From a virus, in IMG/VR virus record IMGVR_UViG_3300046822_000515, positions 1-33,434 of that record: DNA of 33,434 bases. The stretch is one strand, 5' to 3'. Shown here piece after piece: positions 1 through 8,276 of the stretch (position 1 is the first letter of the stretch; every line of letters begins with the position of its first letter). Below the pieces are notes generated by a model. That model saw nothing but the letters and a program-made list of their open reading frames with translations, ran no database searches and was not told the origin of the DNA. A program made the position numbers and the translations under genes.

Positions 1-660
1 ATGAATAGATTTTTAATCGCACTTTTGGGCTTGCTTTTGATTGGTGGATGTAAGGCTACCGACTCATTGGCAGGAGATAACGACCCACATACCCAGTGGT
101 GGAGTATTGATTTTCAAAGCCCCTCCTACATGGTCGGATGGGTTGAGAACAGCACCGTAGAGGATGTGAACGGAAGATTAATCAACAACCATAGTGGCGG
201 ATCATTAGGGACAAATACCCCAGAAGATGGCACGGAGTCAGCGAAGGGCTGGCACGGTGTTAGTGGGAACGTTATGCCTGTAACTGGTGCTGCATTGCCT
301 AAGCGTATTTTTGTTCGCTGGCAATCGATTGTCGAACCAAAAACCTACAAAGTCTGGGTGGATATTCCTGAAAGCGCACGGGAAGTAATGCACGCATCCA
401 CGAGCAAGAGGTGTCCTGAGACGCCAGCGAAATCTGCACCATATGGGGCTTCATTAATCTTAGGCTTAGCTCCCGGTGGGGTTGTGCAGGTGTGGTCTAG
501 AGATAGCTGCCAAAGGCCCGTTAAAGTTGCTCGAGCTCAAGCTGAAGTAGAGCCTTTGGGGCCAAGCCAAGGCAAAACAGAAGGCCGCTATGCCTATAAA
601 ATCAAAACCGAAATCCAACGTTATATTGATCGATACGGGATCCCGTACGGAAGCTGGTAG
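1..660 (+). CDS. DUF2931-type lipoprotein (prophage-end accessory gene)
   Basis: A 219-residue protein whose N-terminus is a short lipoprotein signal peptide: a hydrophobic run followed by a lipobox LIGGC with Cys17 as the lipidation site. The body has features I recall from the DUF2931 family of Pseudomonas lipoproteins: a tryptophan pair near residue 33, a VGWVE...DVNGR block at 45-60, and a RIFVRWQSIVEPKTYKVWVDIPE-type block around 102-124. The function of the family is not established. It is transcribed towards the phage late operon and shares a terminator with it, as expected for an independently expressed accessory gene at a prophage end. The start codon is the first base of the window, so its promoter cannot be seen. 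Its codon use is more A+T-rich than the neighbouring structural genes. An immunity or surface-modification role is possible but only inferred. Confidence 0.6.
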   Translation: MNRFLIALLGLLLIGGCKATDSLAGDNDPHTQWWSIDFQSPSYMVGWVENSTVEDVNGRLINNHSGGSLGTNTPEDGTESAKGWHGVSGNVMPVTGAALPKRIFVRWQSIVEPKTYKVWVDIPESAREVMHASTSKRCPETPAKSAPYGASLILGLAPGGVVQVWSRDSCQRPVKVARAQAEVEPLGPSQGKTEGRYAYKIKTEIQRYIDRYGIPYGSW

Positions 661-674
661 AACTGCCGTCGTAT

Positions 675-703
675 AAAAAAGTCCGCCAACTGGCGGACTT
701 TTG
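675..703. terminator. Bidirectional intrinsic terminator
   Basis: A perfect inverted repeat has arms AAAAGTCCGCCA (677-688) and TGGCGGACTTTT (691-702) with a 2-base spacer. A-runs on one side and T-runs on the other make it work as a terminator on both strands. It sits between the converging lipoprotein gene and the spike gene and should end the long late transcript. Confidence 0.85.
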
Positions 704-1678
704 CTATCCGGTAATGGGCTTAAGCTGGCCGGCCAATGCTGTCGCATTGGCGGAATAACCTGAAAAAGTCCCCGCGTTACTCGGTACAGGTGTTGGCCCG
801 TGGGTATGGGATGCCAGTTGGGCGTTCATTTGCTCAACCAGATCGATCACGTCACACAGCACTTTCAAAACGTTGACCCCTTCCGATCCTAACCAGGTCT
901 TCGGCGCCTGCAAGCGCTGGCTTTCTTCGGTCAGACTTTGGCGCATGCCCTTGATCCGCTCGATCATGTCCCCGCCAATCGCGGCGTTATGCTTCTGCCC
1001 GACCACCACATTCAGATCCCGTCCACTGGCCAGATGCATATCATCAACGCCGGCCAGACTGGCAGATCCTCCGGAAAGCAATTTCAGCGCGCCCAGGGCT
1101 TCTAAAGTTTTGGTGCCACCGACCGATTCCGTGCTGTGGTCGTCAATGTTGATCTGACTACTTTGATAACGCTCCTGGTTGTCCTGGGCGCTCACTTCGC
1201 GCTCGGTGGCCACGTCAGTGATCTTGGCGTCTGTTTGCCGCGTCCAGTTGCCTTCGGCGTCGGCGCGCTGCTGGACTGCCTCGCTGTGCTGCCACAGCTG
1301 GTCGCCCTTCGGCACGCTGGGCAGGCTCAGGCCGTGTGGCAGGATCTGTAAAATAAACGGCTTGTTGGGCATGCCGTAGGCAAAGCTCACCACAACCGTG
1401 GTGCCTTCCTGGGGAAAACCAAAAAATCCCGCTTGTTCACCGCCACCCGACGGCAGCGGCAAGGCCACGCCCAGCAGCAGCGGCAGATCCGGGTCAGGTT
1501 CGCCATCAGGGCTCAACACTTGCAGATCCACGGCATAACGCGGCCTGAAGTCGTCGCACAGCCCGGTGTCCGCCGGCGGATCCGCCACGGCCACCACGCT
1601 GGCGAAGCGCGGCAGGTGGTAATTGCCGGTGAGTTCCGGAAAGCGGCGCTCAACGATTCGGGTTACGGCCTTTTCCAT
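704..1678 (-). CDS. Baseplate spike protein (gp5/VgrG-like OB domain, gpV type)
   Basis: A 324-residue protein that should form the trimeric central spike at the tail tip, piercing the outer membrane. Residues about 20-115 form an OB-fold-like region ending in a GFFGFPQEGTTVVVSFAYG segment typical of gp5/VgrG N-domains. A middle repetitive polar region (about 150-260, containing SGRDLNVVVGQKHNAAIGGD) resembles a beta-helical spike shaft. An HTHG motif occurs near residue 292, and HxH motifs in P2 gpV-type spikes bind an iron ion near the tip. It overlaps the hub gene by 16 bases, and it is the last gene of the leftward late operon. Hub and spike are encoded separately rather than fused as in VgrG. 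Confidence 0.75.
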   Translation of the reverse strand: MEKAVTRIVERRFPELTGNYHLPRFASVVAVADPPADTGLCDDFRPRYAVDLQVLSPDGEPDPDLPLLLGVALPLPSGGGEQAGFFGFPQEGTTVVVSFAYGMPNKPFILQILPHGLSLPSVPKGDQLWQHSEAVQQRADAEGNWTRQTDAKITDVATEREVSAQDNQERYQSSQINIDDHSTESVGGTKTLEALGALKLLSGGSASLAGVDDMHLASGRDLNVVVGQKHNAAIGGDMIERIKGMRQSLTEESQRLQAPKTWLGSEGVNVLKVLCDVIDLVEQMNAQLASHTHGPTPVPSNAGTFSGYSANATALAGQLKPITG

Positions 1679-2355
1679 TGCAGGGTCATCTCGGTGCCGG
1701 CGAAAGCCACATGGGTGACGCGCTCGCCCTGGTTAATCGTTGCACCAGGACGCAACCCGGGAAGGGCTGCCACCGTGGCGCTGTTGTTGCTCTGATAGTT
1801 GTTCAGCAGCTCGATGGGCAATTGCAGAGGCGAACGATTGCCCCAGAAGCTGTCGGCCCAACTGCCGGCGTACACCTCACCATCACCCTGCTGGTGCCAG
1901 ACGAAGTCGGGAATGCTAAATACCTGGGCGAGGCTGTCCATGGTCTGGATGCCAGCGGCCAGGGAATAGAAATACGGCGCTTTGACCTTGGCGTAAGGAA
2001 CGTCCGGTACCCGAAAGCGCAAACCGGTTTTCTGGCTGACCTCGAGCAGCACTTCGCGCATGGTCACATGACGCAACCCCATGGGCAGCGGCTGAGTCAG
2101 TACCGCCGCCACTTCACGACAAAACAACACCTGTTGCTGGCTGTTGGCAGGCGTGCAGCGCTCGACGTAGCCGACAAAATGACGCTGTAGCGGTTTGTCG
2201 TTGTAACCCAGATCCAGCGTGACAAGGCCGCGCAGGGTGTGGTCGGCCTTCACCACAAAGTTGGCTCGCCCTGGGCTGCGTAGATCGAGCCGCACGTCCT
2301 CGCTGACCAGGTCATAGGGCTGGCCATTGATCCTCAATACTTTATTGAGCTTCAT
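1663..2355 (-). CDS. Baseplate hub-like tail protein
   Basis: A 230-residue protein beginning with a typical hub N-terminus (LRINGQPYDLVSEDVRLDLRSPG-type segment) and containing FVGYVERC and QVFSIPDFVWHQQGDGEVY blocks similar to gp27/gpD-type hub domains. It lacks the spike OB domain, which is supplied by the next gene. Its start overlaps the preceding gene by 4 bases (ATGA), a sign of translational coupling. It probably forms the ring joining the tail tube to the spike. The assignment rests on these blocks and on its position beside the spike gene. Confidence 0.6.
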   Translation of the reverse strand: MKLNKVLRINGQPYDLVSEDVRLDLRSPGRANFVVKADHTLRGLVTLDLGYNDKPLQRHFVGYVERCTPANSQQQVLFCREVAAVLTQPLPMGLRHVTMREVLLEVSQKTGLRFRVPDVPYAKVKAPYFYSLAAGIQTMDSLAQVFSIPDFVWHQQGDGEVYAGSWADSFWGNRSPLQLPIELLNNYQSNNSATVAALPGLRPGATINQGERVTHVAFAGTEMTLQWKRP

Positions 2356-2918
2356 TGCTCGGGCCCTATGTAGTCGTCCACCCGCTTGAGAACCGCTTCA
2401 AATCCGCTCAGTTCGGGCGCGCCAGGTGCTGCAGGCGCGCTTGGGTTTGCGCCGGTGCCGGCAACGGACGGATCCGCTACCACGGCGCCGGTGCCGCTTT
2501 GCTTTTGCACCGGGCTGGCGGGGCGGCGCGTCTCGACCCGCTCAGGGTTTGAGAGCTGTTCGGTGAGGGTGAACTGCACGCGCCAGGCTGAAAGTGTGTC
2601 GTCTTCGCGGGCGGTGAAAGTGTCGCTGAATTGCACCTGGCGCACGCCGAAAGCCTCGGCGGTGTCGTTGACCATTCGATAGATTTTGAGCTGGCCACCG
2701 GCGCCGGTGGCTTCGGCCAGACTCATCAAGGCAGTTAGGTGCGCGCTGTCGCGGTAAGCAATCATCAGCGACACCGTCAGCGCTTTGGGTTTAAACCCTG
2801 TGTGTGCGCTGTTGGTGTTGCTGGTCTGCCCCGACAGATCGTCACTGCCAATGCGAAGGTTTGCGGTCACCTTGAGAAACTTTCCGTTTACCTTCTTGCC
2901 ATCCAATAACAGCGTCAT
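2352..2918 (-). CDS. Putative baseplate protein, unknown family
   Basis: A 188-residue protein. I chose the internal ATG at 2918 because it overlaps the preceding stop as ATGA; the longer open frame to 2993 is an out-of-frame reading of the upstream gene. The first about 120 residues begin MTLLLDGKKVNGKFLKV and look like a compact beta-rich domain. A Pro/Ala/Gly-rich linker at about 130-165 is followed by a short C-terminal segment ending in VDDYIGPEQ. It lies between an unknown tail gene and the hub, so a baseplate role is likely. I do not recognise a characterised family. Confidence 0.5.
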   Translation of the reverse strand: MTLLLDGKKVNGKFLKVTANLRIGSDDLSGQTSNTNSAHTGFKPKALTVSLMIAYRDSAHLTALMSLAEATGAGGQLKIYRMVNDTAEAFGVRQVQFSDTFTAREDDTLSAWRVQFTLTEQLSNPERVETRRPASPVQKQSGTGAVVADPSVAGTGANPSAPAAPGAPELSGFEAVLKRVDDYIGPEQ

Positions 2919-3832
2919 AGGCCCACCAGTTCCTGGACAAAACTCAGTCCGGTAGGTGAACCCGTCAACATGACGCCGGCACACAGCACCCATTCATGCC
3001 CAGGCGCTGCCTCTGCCAACAATTGCCGGCGCAGATCCGCGCCGTTACCGGGGCCAATCTGACGCACGACCATCGACAGTTCCGGACTCGGGTTGGCGAA
3101 CTGGTCTTTCAAGGCGTTGAGTTGTGAGTCGCGGGCGGCGCTCTGTGCACCTTTGCGCTGCACCAGGGCTTGCAGATCCGCCATGGGCGAACTGTCGGCG
3201 GCGTAACCTTCCAGCACGGCCAATTGCCCGGACAACGCTTGCTGTGTGGCCTTGGTGATGGTGCAACGATCGAGCGGCAACTGGCCCCAGCTCGGCCCGG
3301 TGCCGGCACTTGGCAAAATCCACTTTTCCGACTCCAGCCGCGACAGATGGCGGGCGCGTTTTTCGGTGCGCAGAAGATCCGGTACCGGCAACAGCGCATT
3401 GAAGCGCGCCAAGCTGTTGGCCAACTGCTCAAAACCCGTCGAAAGAAACAGAATGACCAGTGCGTGTTGGTCGCTGGCCGTTGCCGCGCCGCCATCGAGC
3501 AACTTGTCGCCCAGCAGTTGCACCAGGTTGGGCGCAGACAGAAAGCGTTGATAACCACGGCCCTGACCGACGCCCGGTTGAAACGGTGTCACGACTAGAC
3601 ACGCCGGCACTTCGCCAAGCTGGCCCGCCAATGCGGCGCGGCCCGCCTCAACGGCAGCCTTGGCGACGTTGCCGACTGGCCCCGGCGCTGTGCTGGCCAA
3701 CCCGCTCAAACCCGCCAGACGGCTACCAGTGCTGGCCAGCTCGGTCGCGGCCAGTTGCTTAGCGGCATCAAGGCCGCTCGTCCACTGCATGGCCTGCGCT
3801 GGCCAGCGCAGGGTGACCGGTGTCCAGGTCAT
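2915..3832 (-). CDS. Hypothetical phage tail/baseplate protein
   Basis: A 305-residue protein rich in Ala, Leu and Gln. The start at 3832 is chosen over an in-frame ATG five codons upstream because it forms an ATGA overlap with the preceding gene. The first about 90 residues are Ala-rich and probably helical. A segment around 95-160 is more globular (CLVVTPFQPGVGQG...), and the C-terminus contains WVLCAGVMLTG. No catalytic motif is visible. Its place between the fibre-associated gene and hub-region genes is consistent with a baseplate or tail-tip role. I do not recognise the family; conservation in other HP1-like Pseudomonas prophages would be expected. Confidence 0.5.
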   Translation of the reverse strand: MTWTPVTLRWPAQAMQWTSGLDAAKQLAATELASTGSRLAGLSGLASTAPGPVGNVAKAAVEAGRAALAGQLGEVPACLVVTPFQPGVGQGRGYQRFLSAPNLVQLLGDKLLDGGAATASDQHALVILFLSTGFEQLANSLARFNALLPVPDLLRTEKRARHLSRLESEKWILPSAGTGPSWGQLPLDRCTITKATQQALSGQLAVLEGYAADSSPMADLQALVQRKGAQSAARDSQLNALKDQFANPSPELSMVVRQIGPGNGADLRRQLLAEAAPGHEWVLCAGVMLTGSPTGLSFVQELVGL

Positions 3833-4548
3833 TGCGGCGCATGCCATTCAATGGCTTTCATCGCGGCCAGATCCTTGTCGGCCAGCGCCTGATTCAGCGC
3901 CTTTTTCAGGGCGTCGGCCAGTTGCACGGCTTTCTGTTTGAATACCACCAGGTGCAAGCCGAGCTGCAGCAGTTGGGCGGCGCTGTGTTCCCGAAAGATT
4001 TTTTCGGGCGCCTCTTCGGCCAGGTCAAAACAAGGCCACGGTGACGGCAAACCACTCATAACCACGCCGGTGAGATTGACCTGGTCTTCCAGCGTGCTTT
4101 GGTAGCGGTGCGGCTCGCCTAGGGCGTTGGAGGTGAATCCGGACACGATCAGATCCGCACACCCGGTGTTTACGGCGTTCGTTTTGGCTGCGTGGATTTT
4201 GGCCAGTTGAGCGTTCAGGTCATCGACCCAACGGCCATTTTTCCACACCTGGTCTGGCCCCGGCCGCAGGGTGGTGTAGCCGTCCGGAATTGCTCCCGTC
4301 CCGGTCAGCGTCAGCGGCTCGCAGGTGGTCATGCTGTAAACAACCAGCCCCTCGAAATAGTCCACCAGTTGCCACGCTTTGCCGTTCCAGCACGCCGCTT
4401 TGAGTTCGGGAATGTGCACCGGTGGCGGCGATTCAACACAGCCTGCGGGAATCATAAAAACCCCCGGTTCCAGTGGCGACTCGTCAGCCTCTGCCGGGCC
4501 CACATACAGGCCCTGGGGATTGGTCTGGTAAACGGTTTTTGTGGTCAT
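3829..4548 (-). CDS. Tail-fibre-associated protein (DUF4376-like C-terminus)
   Basis: A 239-residue protein lying immediately downstream of the tail fibre gene, the usual place for fibre chaperones or accessory proteins. The N-terminal half contains short motifs (ACWNGKAWQLVD, GPDQVWKNGRWVDD) common in phage fibre-assembly proteins. The C-terminal half, from about residue 120, is helical and resembles DUF4376: KTNAVNTGCADLIVSGFTSNALGEPHRYQST, then DQVNLTG and a final AMKAIEW. A ribosome-binding site AAAGGAC lies upstream of the ATG. A role as fibre chaperone or as part of the adhesin is inferred from position and motifs. Confidence 0.6.
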   Translation of the reverse strand: MTTKTVYQTNPQGLYVGPAEADESPLEPGVFMIPAGCVESPPPVHIPELKAACWNGKAWQLVDYFEGLVVYSMTTCEPLTLTGTGAIPDGYTTLRPGPDQVWKNGRWVDDLNAQLAKIHAAKTNAVNTGCADLIVSGFTSNALGEPHRYQSTLEDQVNLTGVVMSGLPSPWPCFDLAEEAPEKIFREHSAAQLLQLGLHLVVFKQKAVQLADALKKALNQALADKDLAAMKAIEWHAPQ

Positions 4549-4580
4549 GGGTTTTGTCCTTTGCTCGCCGGTGCCGGCAA

Positions 4581-6251
4581 TCAGTATTTGATGCAGACCA
4601 GAAAGGCCACGTTCAAGGGGCGTGCTTCATTCCCCCCTTCGGCCCCGATGTAAATGGTGTGGGCGTGGGCGCCGTTGGCGTCGATACGCAGGCCGTGGGT
4701 GTGATTACCGTCACCGGCGATGTTCACCACGTGAGCGTGATCTCCCGAGCCTGAGCCGAATTCGCGCCAATAGGCCCCGCCAGAGCTGGATCCCATGACA
4801 GACCCAGCGGTGTTACCGCCGACCGCAATACCGTTGCCCCCCATCAATACTTGGGGCGCAAAGGCTCCCGCCCCCCCTGTCGATGCGCCGTGCCCGTGCC
4901 AGCCGCCGACGTCAATGCCGCCGCCGTGGCCGTGATAGCCATCCGCCGAACTGGATGCAGCGTGCACATGTGTAAGGTTCTGGCTGCCTTGTTCGCTGCC
5001 TAGGGCGCGCCATGCATCGACGCTGCTGCCGTCGCTCAAGCCGCGGATAAACTTGCCGCGCATGTCCTTCACGTTGAAAGTATTGACCCCGTCGCCTGCG
5101 CCGTAGCGCGTACCAATGATCGAGAACAAACGCGCATAGCTTGTGCGTGAGATAGCCGCGCCGTTGCACTTGATCCAGCCAGGCGGTGCGTTCGGCATGT
5201 CAAAAGTGGCGACCATGCCGGTCATGGAATCAGCCACGGACTGCTGCAGGCGGTTCAGCGCGGCGGTTGAGGCGATAATGGCGCTACTGTTCGTCGCGGG
5301 GTCATCGCTGATGGCGTTCGGCACATTGCCAAGATCAACGTCTTCTTTGGTCGTGGCGCGAGCGCGCAGGTGTTCGTAGTCACCGTCACGTGCTGCCCAG
5401 TAATCGACAAGCGCTTCCGGAAAGGGCTCAATCAGCCGCAAATCCACGATGTTTGATGAGGATTTGAATTCGGCCAGCACCACGCAGTAGTGGTCAACAC
5501 CGGCGCCGTCGGTGTAGTCGGCCCAGTCACCGAATCCTACTTTCCAAGTGGCCACACGGTCATTGCCATGACGCTGCAGACTGACGTCAATCCAGACCAT
5601 GCCCACGGGAATAACCCCCGGTACGGCCAGCGGTTCGATTAGCTCCACGCGCACGCCTTCGATGTAGGCAATGCCGGGGTGCAGTTGATAGCCGCTGCCG
5701 TTCTTTTCGAAGCGTAAGCCGTCGCTGAAAAAGCGGCGACGCCCGTACAGGCTGCGATTGCTTTGGCGCTCGCGCTCATCGATCCCGGCCAGACGCACCG
5801 TAAAATCATGCTGCCAGGTGTTGGCATCAATGGTGATGGCGGTCAGCGCCTTGGCGCCGTCGAACATCACCAGGAAGTTGCGGGTGACGTTGTTGCCGAT
5901 CTGTTGCGGCGGCATGTTGCGGCGCTTCTGTTGCACCGGCACGTAAGCCACCGACAGCAGCACGTTTTCTTCGGTCTCAAGGCCGATCCAGTTCCAGTCA
6001 AAATCGCCCTGGTCACTGCCCATCATCAGGCTGTAAACCACTTCGTTAGGATTCACAAAACCTTTCTGCGTGTATTCCTGCGTATGGACAACTTGCCCCG
6101 CCGGCGGCTTCAAACCGTCGCGATCCACCGGCGCATTCGGATCAAGGTCCGGCACCAGGGCGAGAACAAAACGCACCACGTTGAGGACTTCGCCGGCGGC
6201 GAGTTTCTGGGCGATCAGGCTTTCGCCGGCTTTGGTAATGGTTGCGGCCAC
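4581..6251 (-). CDS. Tail fibre protein with collar domain and HxH-rich tip
   Basis: A 556-residue receptor-binding fibre. The start is a GTG at 6251, preceded by a strong AGGAGG site five bases upstream. Residues 1 to about 160 match the phage tail-collar fibre N-terminal domain (DUF3751 type), which attaches the fibre to the baseplate. Residues about 345-405 form a tail-collar repeat (PPGWIKCNGAAISR ... FNVKDMRGKFIRG), and EARPLNVAF lies near the C-terminus as usual for collar domains. Between them is a Gly/His/Ser-rich stretch with six HxH motifs at about 428, 440, 452, 505, 517 and 529; such pairs bind iron in the T4 gp37 needle. The protein should determine host range. Confidence 0.85.
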   Translation of the reverse strand: MAATITKAGESLIAQKLAAGEVLNVVRFVLALVPDLDPNAPVDRDGLKPPAGQVVHTQEYTQKGFVNPNEVVYSLMMGSDQGDFDWNWIGLETEENVLLSVAYVPVQQKRRNMPPQQIGNNVTRNFLVMFDGAKALTAITIDANTWQHDFTVRLAGIDERERQSNRSLYGRRRFFSDGLRFEKNGSGYQLHPGIAYIEGVRVELIEPLAVPGVIPVGMVWIDVSLQRHGNDRVATWKVGFGDWADYTDGAGVDHYCVVLAEFKSSSNIVDLRLIEPFPEALVDYWAARDGDYEHLRARATTKEDVDLGNVPNAISDDPATNSSAIIASTAALNRLQQSVADSMTGMVATFDMPNAPPGWIKCNGAAISRTSYARLFSIIGTRYGAGDGVNTFNVKDMRGKFIRGLSDGSSVDAWRALGSEQGSQNLTHVHAASSSADGYHGHGGGIDVGGWHGHGASTGGAGAFAPQVLMGGNGIAVGGNTAGSVMGSSSGGAYWREFGSGSGDHAHVVNIAGDGNHTHGLRIDANGAHAHTIYIGAEGGNEARPLNVAFLVCIKY

Positions 6252-6260
6252 GAAAGCCTC

Positions 6261-6788
6261 CTAGAGCGTGGCGATCAGCGTTTGCTGGTCGTCGTTAAAG
6301 TCAGCCACCGCGACCAACAGAGTCACAGGGGTCAGGGTTACAAAGTCATACCGGCGGCACGTGCGTCCGTACTGCTGGACAATCACGCGCAACAGCTCGG
6401 GGTTGTTGGCCAGCTGTGAATCGGAAAGTTTGAGTAGCACCACGTCCCAATCACGATCCGGTAGGCGCTCCTCGATCTCGACATAGCCGACGCCCAGGCG
6501 CACCAGAATGCGCATCAGGCCAGCGGTTGAACCGGCATCCACCGAGTTGATGAAGGCAAACTTCACGCGCAGGCGGAACAGGTTTTCCGGCTCGCCACGA
6601 AAGCGCGTTATGTCGCGTTGCCAGGCCAACAGTTCAAGGATGGTCAGGTGGCAAGTTTCAGCGTCCATTTGCAGCAACGGCCATTGCAGCCAGCCCTCAA
6701 CCTTTGTCCACCAGGCATGCGCGGCGTCTTTGAGTTTTGACAGCTCGACGCCGCCGAGCCAGAACGGCAATTCAAGCTTGGGGATCAA
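6261..6788 (-). CDS. Baseplate/tail protein, gpI-like
   Basis: A 175-residue protein following the baseplate J gene and preceding the fibre gene, which is the standard position of P2 gpI. It has a Trp-rich N-terminus (LPFWLGGVELSKLKDAAHAWWTKVEGW) and a later VDAGSTAGLMRILVRLG segment, both reminiscent of gpI-type tail proteins that connect fibres to the wedge. It overlaps gene J by 17 bases. Identification depends mainly on gene order and size (P2 gpI is of similar length). Confidence 0.6.
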   Translation of the reverse strand: MIPKLELPFWLGGVELSKLKDAAHAWWTKVEGWLQWPLLQMDAETCHLTILELLAWQRDITRFRGEPENLFRLRVKFAFINSVDAGSTAGLMRILVRLGVGYVEIEERLPDRDWDVVLLKLSDSQLANNPELLRVIVQQYGRTCRRYDFVTLTPVTLLVAVADFNDDQQTLIATL

Positions 6789-7953
6789 GGATCACCTCCA
6801 AGCTACGAATGCGCGGGATGTTCAGCACCGAGAGGATGTCGGTGTTGGCAAAGTCCAAAGACTCGATGTGCGGAAACTGCTCGTGCAGTTCCTCGCCCAG
6901 GCGGGAGAACGAGAAGCGCGCCTGCGGCAATGTCAGCGTGGGCTGGTAATCGCTGGCCGAGCTTTCACGGAAAGCGGCACGCACGAATTGGGCGACTTGA
7001 TCCTGCAAGGTGGCGCGCTGCTGCTGGCTGAGATTGCTACGCGGCCAGACGCTCAGCGTGATGTCGTGCAGTGTCACCGGCATGACCATCACCAGCAGGT
7101 CATCACCGTGGCCATGGTTGCCTTCCTCACGGATAAAGCTGTTGATGGTGGCCAGATATTCGTCCGCCGGCACACCCGCTTCGAACAACACATAAGCGTT
7201 AGCGCTACCGGGGCCACGGGGCGCGCCATGCTCGAAAAACACGCCATCCGGATGCACGCCGGGAAAGCTGGTAATCATTGCCCGATAGACCGCATCGGTG
7301 TGGTACTGGTTGACCGCCGAGAACTGGTTACGGGTGCGCAGGCGCAATTGCTCGTTCGGTTCGCGATCATCACCGGGCTGGATCAACCAGCCGTCGACGT
7401 TCACCACCTGGATGATGCCCAGCACCGGTACCGGCAAGATTGCGTAGTAACCAGGCGCCAGATTAAAACCGCTGCCAGCTTCGACGGCCTTTACCGCAAT
7501 GCTCAGCTGCAATTCACCATCGGCAAAGATTCCCGGCTGCGTGGTGCGCAGTTCGTAGACGTGGCCATTGATCGCGGCGGACTGTACGCGGGTGCCGATG
7601 TCCACCTGCAACGTGCCGGCGGCAGAGGCTCGGGTGAACAGCAGCACGCCCTCGGCAAACGTGGCTTTTTTGCGCTCGACGTTGACCGCCCAGGCGAGCA
7701 TGTCCAGCCAGCCGTCCACGGCGGTTTTCACAAAAAAGTTAGGCAGCACGACGCCGGCGACAAATTCCAGCAGCCACATCACCGGCTTGGTGACCAAGGC
7801 GGTGATGACACGCCAGAACGGCGAATAGGCGCTGGTGTTGCTCAGCTTGCTACCTTGCTCGGCGACCTCCAGCTCCCACGCTGCTTTTAGCTCGGCCTCG
7901 GTCGTTGGAATGCCGGCGTCATGCAGGGCTTCTTTAAAATCTACGTCGCTCAC
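6772..7953 (-). CDS. Baseplate J-like protein
   Basis: A 393-residue baseplate wedge component. Features of the J family include the N-terminal helical part, followed by GVLLFTRASAAGTLQVDIGTRVQ around residues 103-125, where a non-integer polynomial-like beta domain begins. A GSGFNLAPG segment near 155 and a QLRLRTRNQFSAVNQYHTDAVYRAMI segment near 200-225 are also typical. It sits between the DUF2590/gpW-like gene (ATGA overlap) and the gpI-like gene, as in P2 and HP1. It should form part of the wedge ring that triggers sheath contraction. The identification is secure at family level. Confidence 0.85.
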   Translation of the reverse strand: MSDVDFKEALHDAGIPTTEAELKAAWELEVAEQGSKLSNTSAYSPFWRVITALVTKPVMWLLEFVAGVVLPNFFVKTAVDGWLDMLAWAVNVERKKATFAEGVLLFTRASAAGTLQVDIGTRVQSAAINGHVYELRTTQPGIFADGELQLSIAVKAVEAGSGFNLAPGYYAILPVPVLGIIQVVNVDGWLIQPGDDREPNEQLRLRTRNQFSAVNQYHTDAVYRAMITSFPGVHPDGVFFEHGAPRGPGSANAYVLFEAGVPADEYLATINSFIREEGNHGHGDDLLVMVMPVTLHDITLSVWPRSNLSQQQRATLQDQVAQFVRAAFRESSASDYQPTLTLPQARFSFSRLGEELHEQFPHIESLDFANTDILSVLNIPRIRSLEVILDPQA

Positions 7954-8276
7954 ACGGTCACCTTGATATCGCCAAATTTCACCGTGGTCGCGGTGACCAG
8001 GTATTTCCCAGGCTCAGCCGGATCCTGTTGTCGAATGCGCACCGTCCCCGGCACCAGACGCACGTCGGCTTCGGTCAACAGCTCCAGTTGCTGGATACAA
8101 TCGCGCTGTCTGAGTCGGTCGCGCTCGGCTACCAGAATCAGCAGCAGGCCGCTGTCGCGGATCATGTGCGCGATGTCCTGGGCAATGCTGGCTCGGTCGT
8201 CCACCAACAACGGCTGGTTGGACGGATCCAGCACCAGGTCGTTGTCGGCGATCAGCAGATCGATGTAATCACTCAT
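7950..8276 (-). CDS. DUF2590-type baseplate protein (gpW-like)
   Basis: A 108-residue protein with a MSDYIDLLIADNDLVLD start and an AQDIAHMIRDSGLL segment at about 32-45, characteristic of small wedge proteins of the gpW/gp25 class and of DUF2590 in HP1-type phages. It follows the tape-measure gene with an ATGA overlap and precedes J with another. It should pair with the J-like protein in the baseplate wedge. The final residues (TATTVKFGDIKVTV) look beta-stranded. Confidence 0.7.
   Translation of the reverse strand: MSDYIDLLIADNDLVLDPSNQPLLVDDRASIAQDIAHMIRDSGLLLILVAERDRLRQRDCIQQLELLTEADVRLVPGTVRIRQQDPAEPGKYLVTATTVKFGDIKVTV

Noticed and set aside
704-2355. Type VI secretion VgrG locus
   Set aside because: The spike and hub are separate genes at the end of a complete phage late operon with capsid, terminase and lysis genes, so this is a phage baseplate rather than a secretion system.
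6508-7890. A 460-codon plus-strand open frame opposite the baseplate J gene
   Set aside because: Rich in Arg, His and Gln with no domain; the opposite strand encodes conserved baseplate proteins J and gpI.
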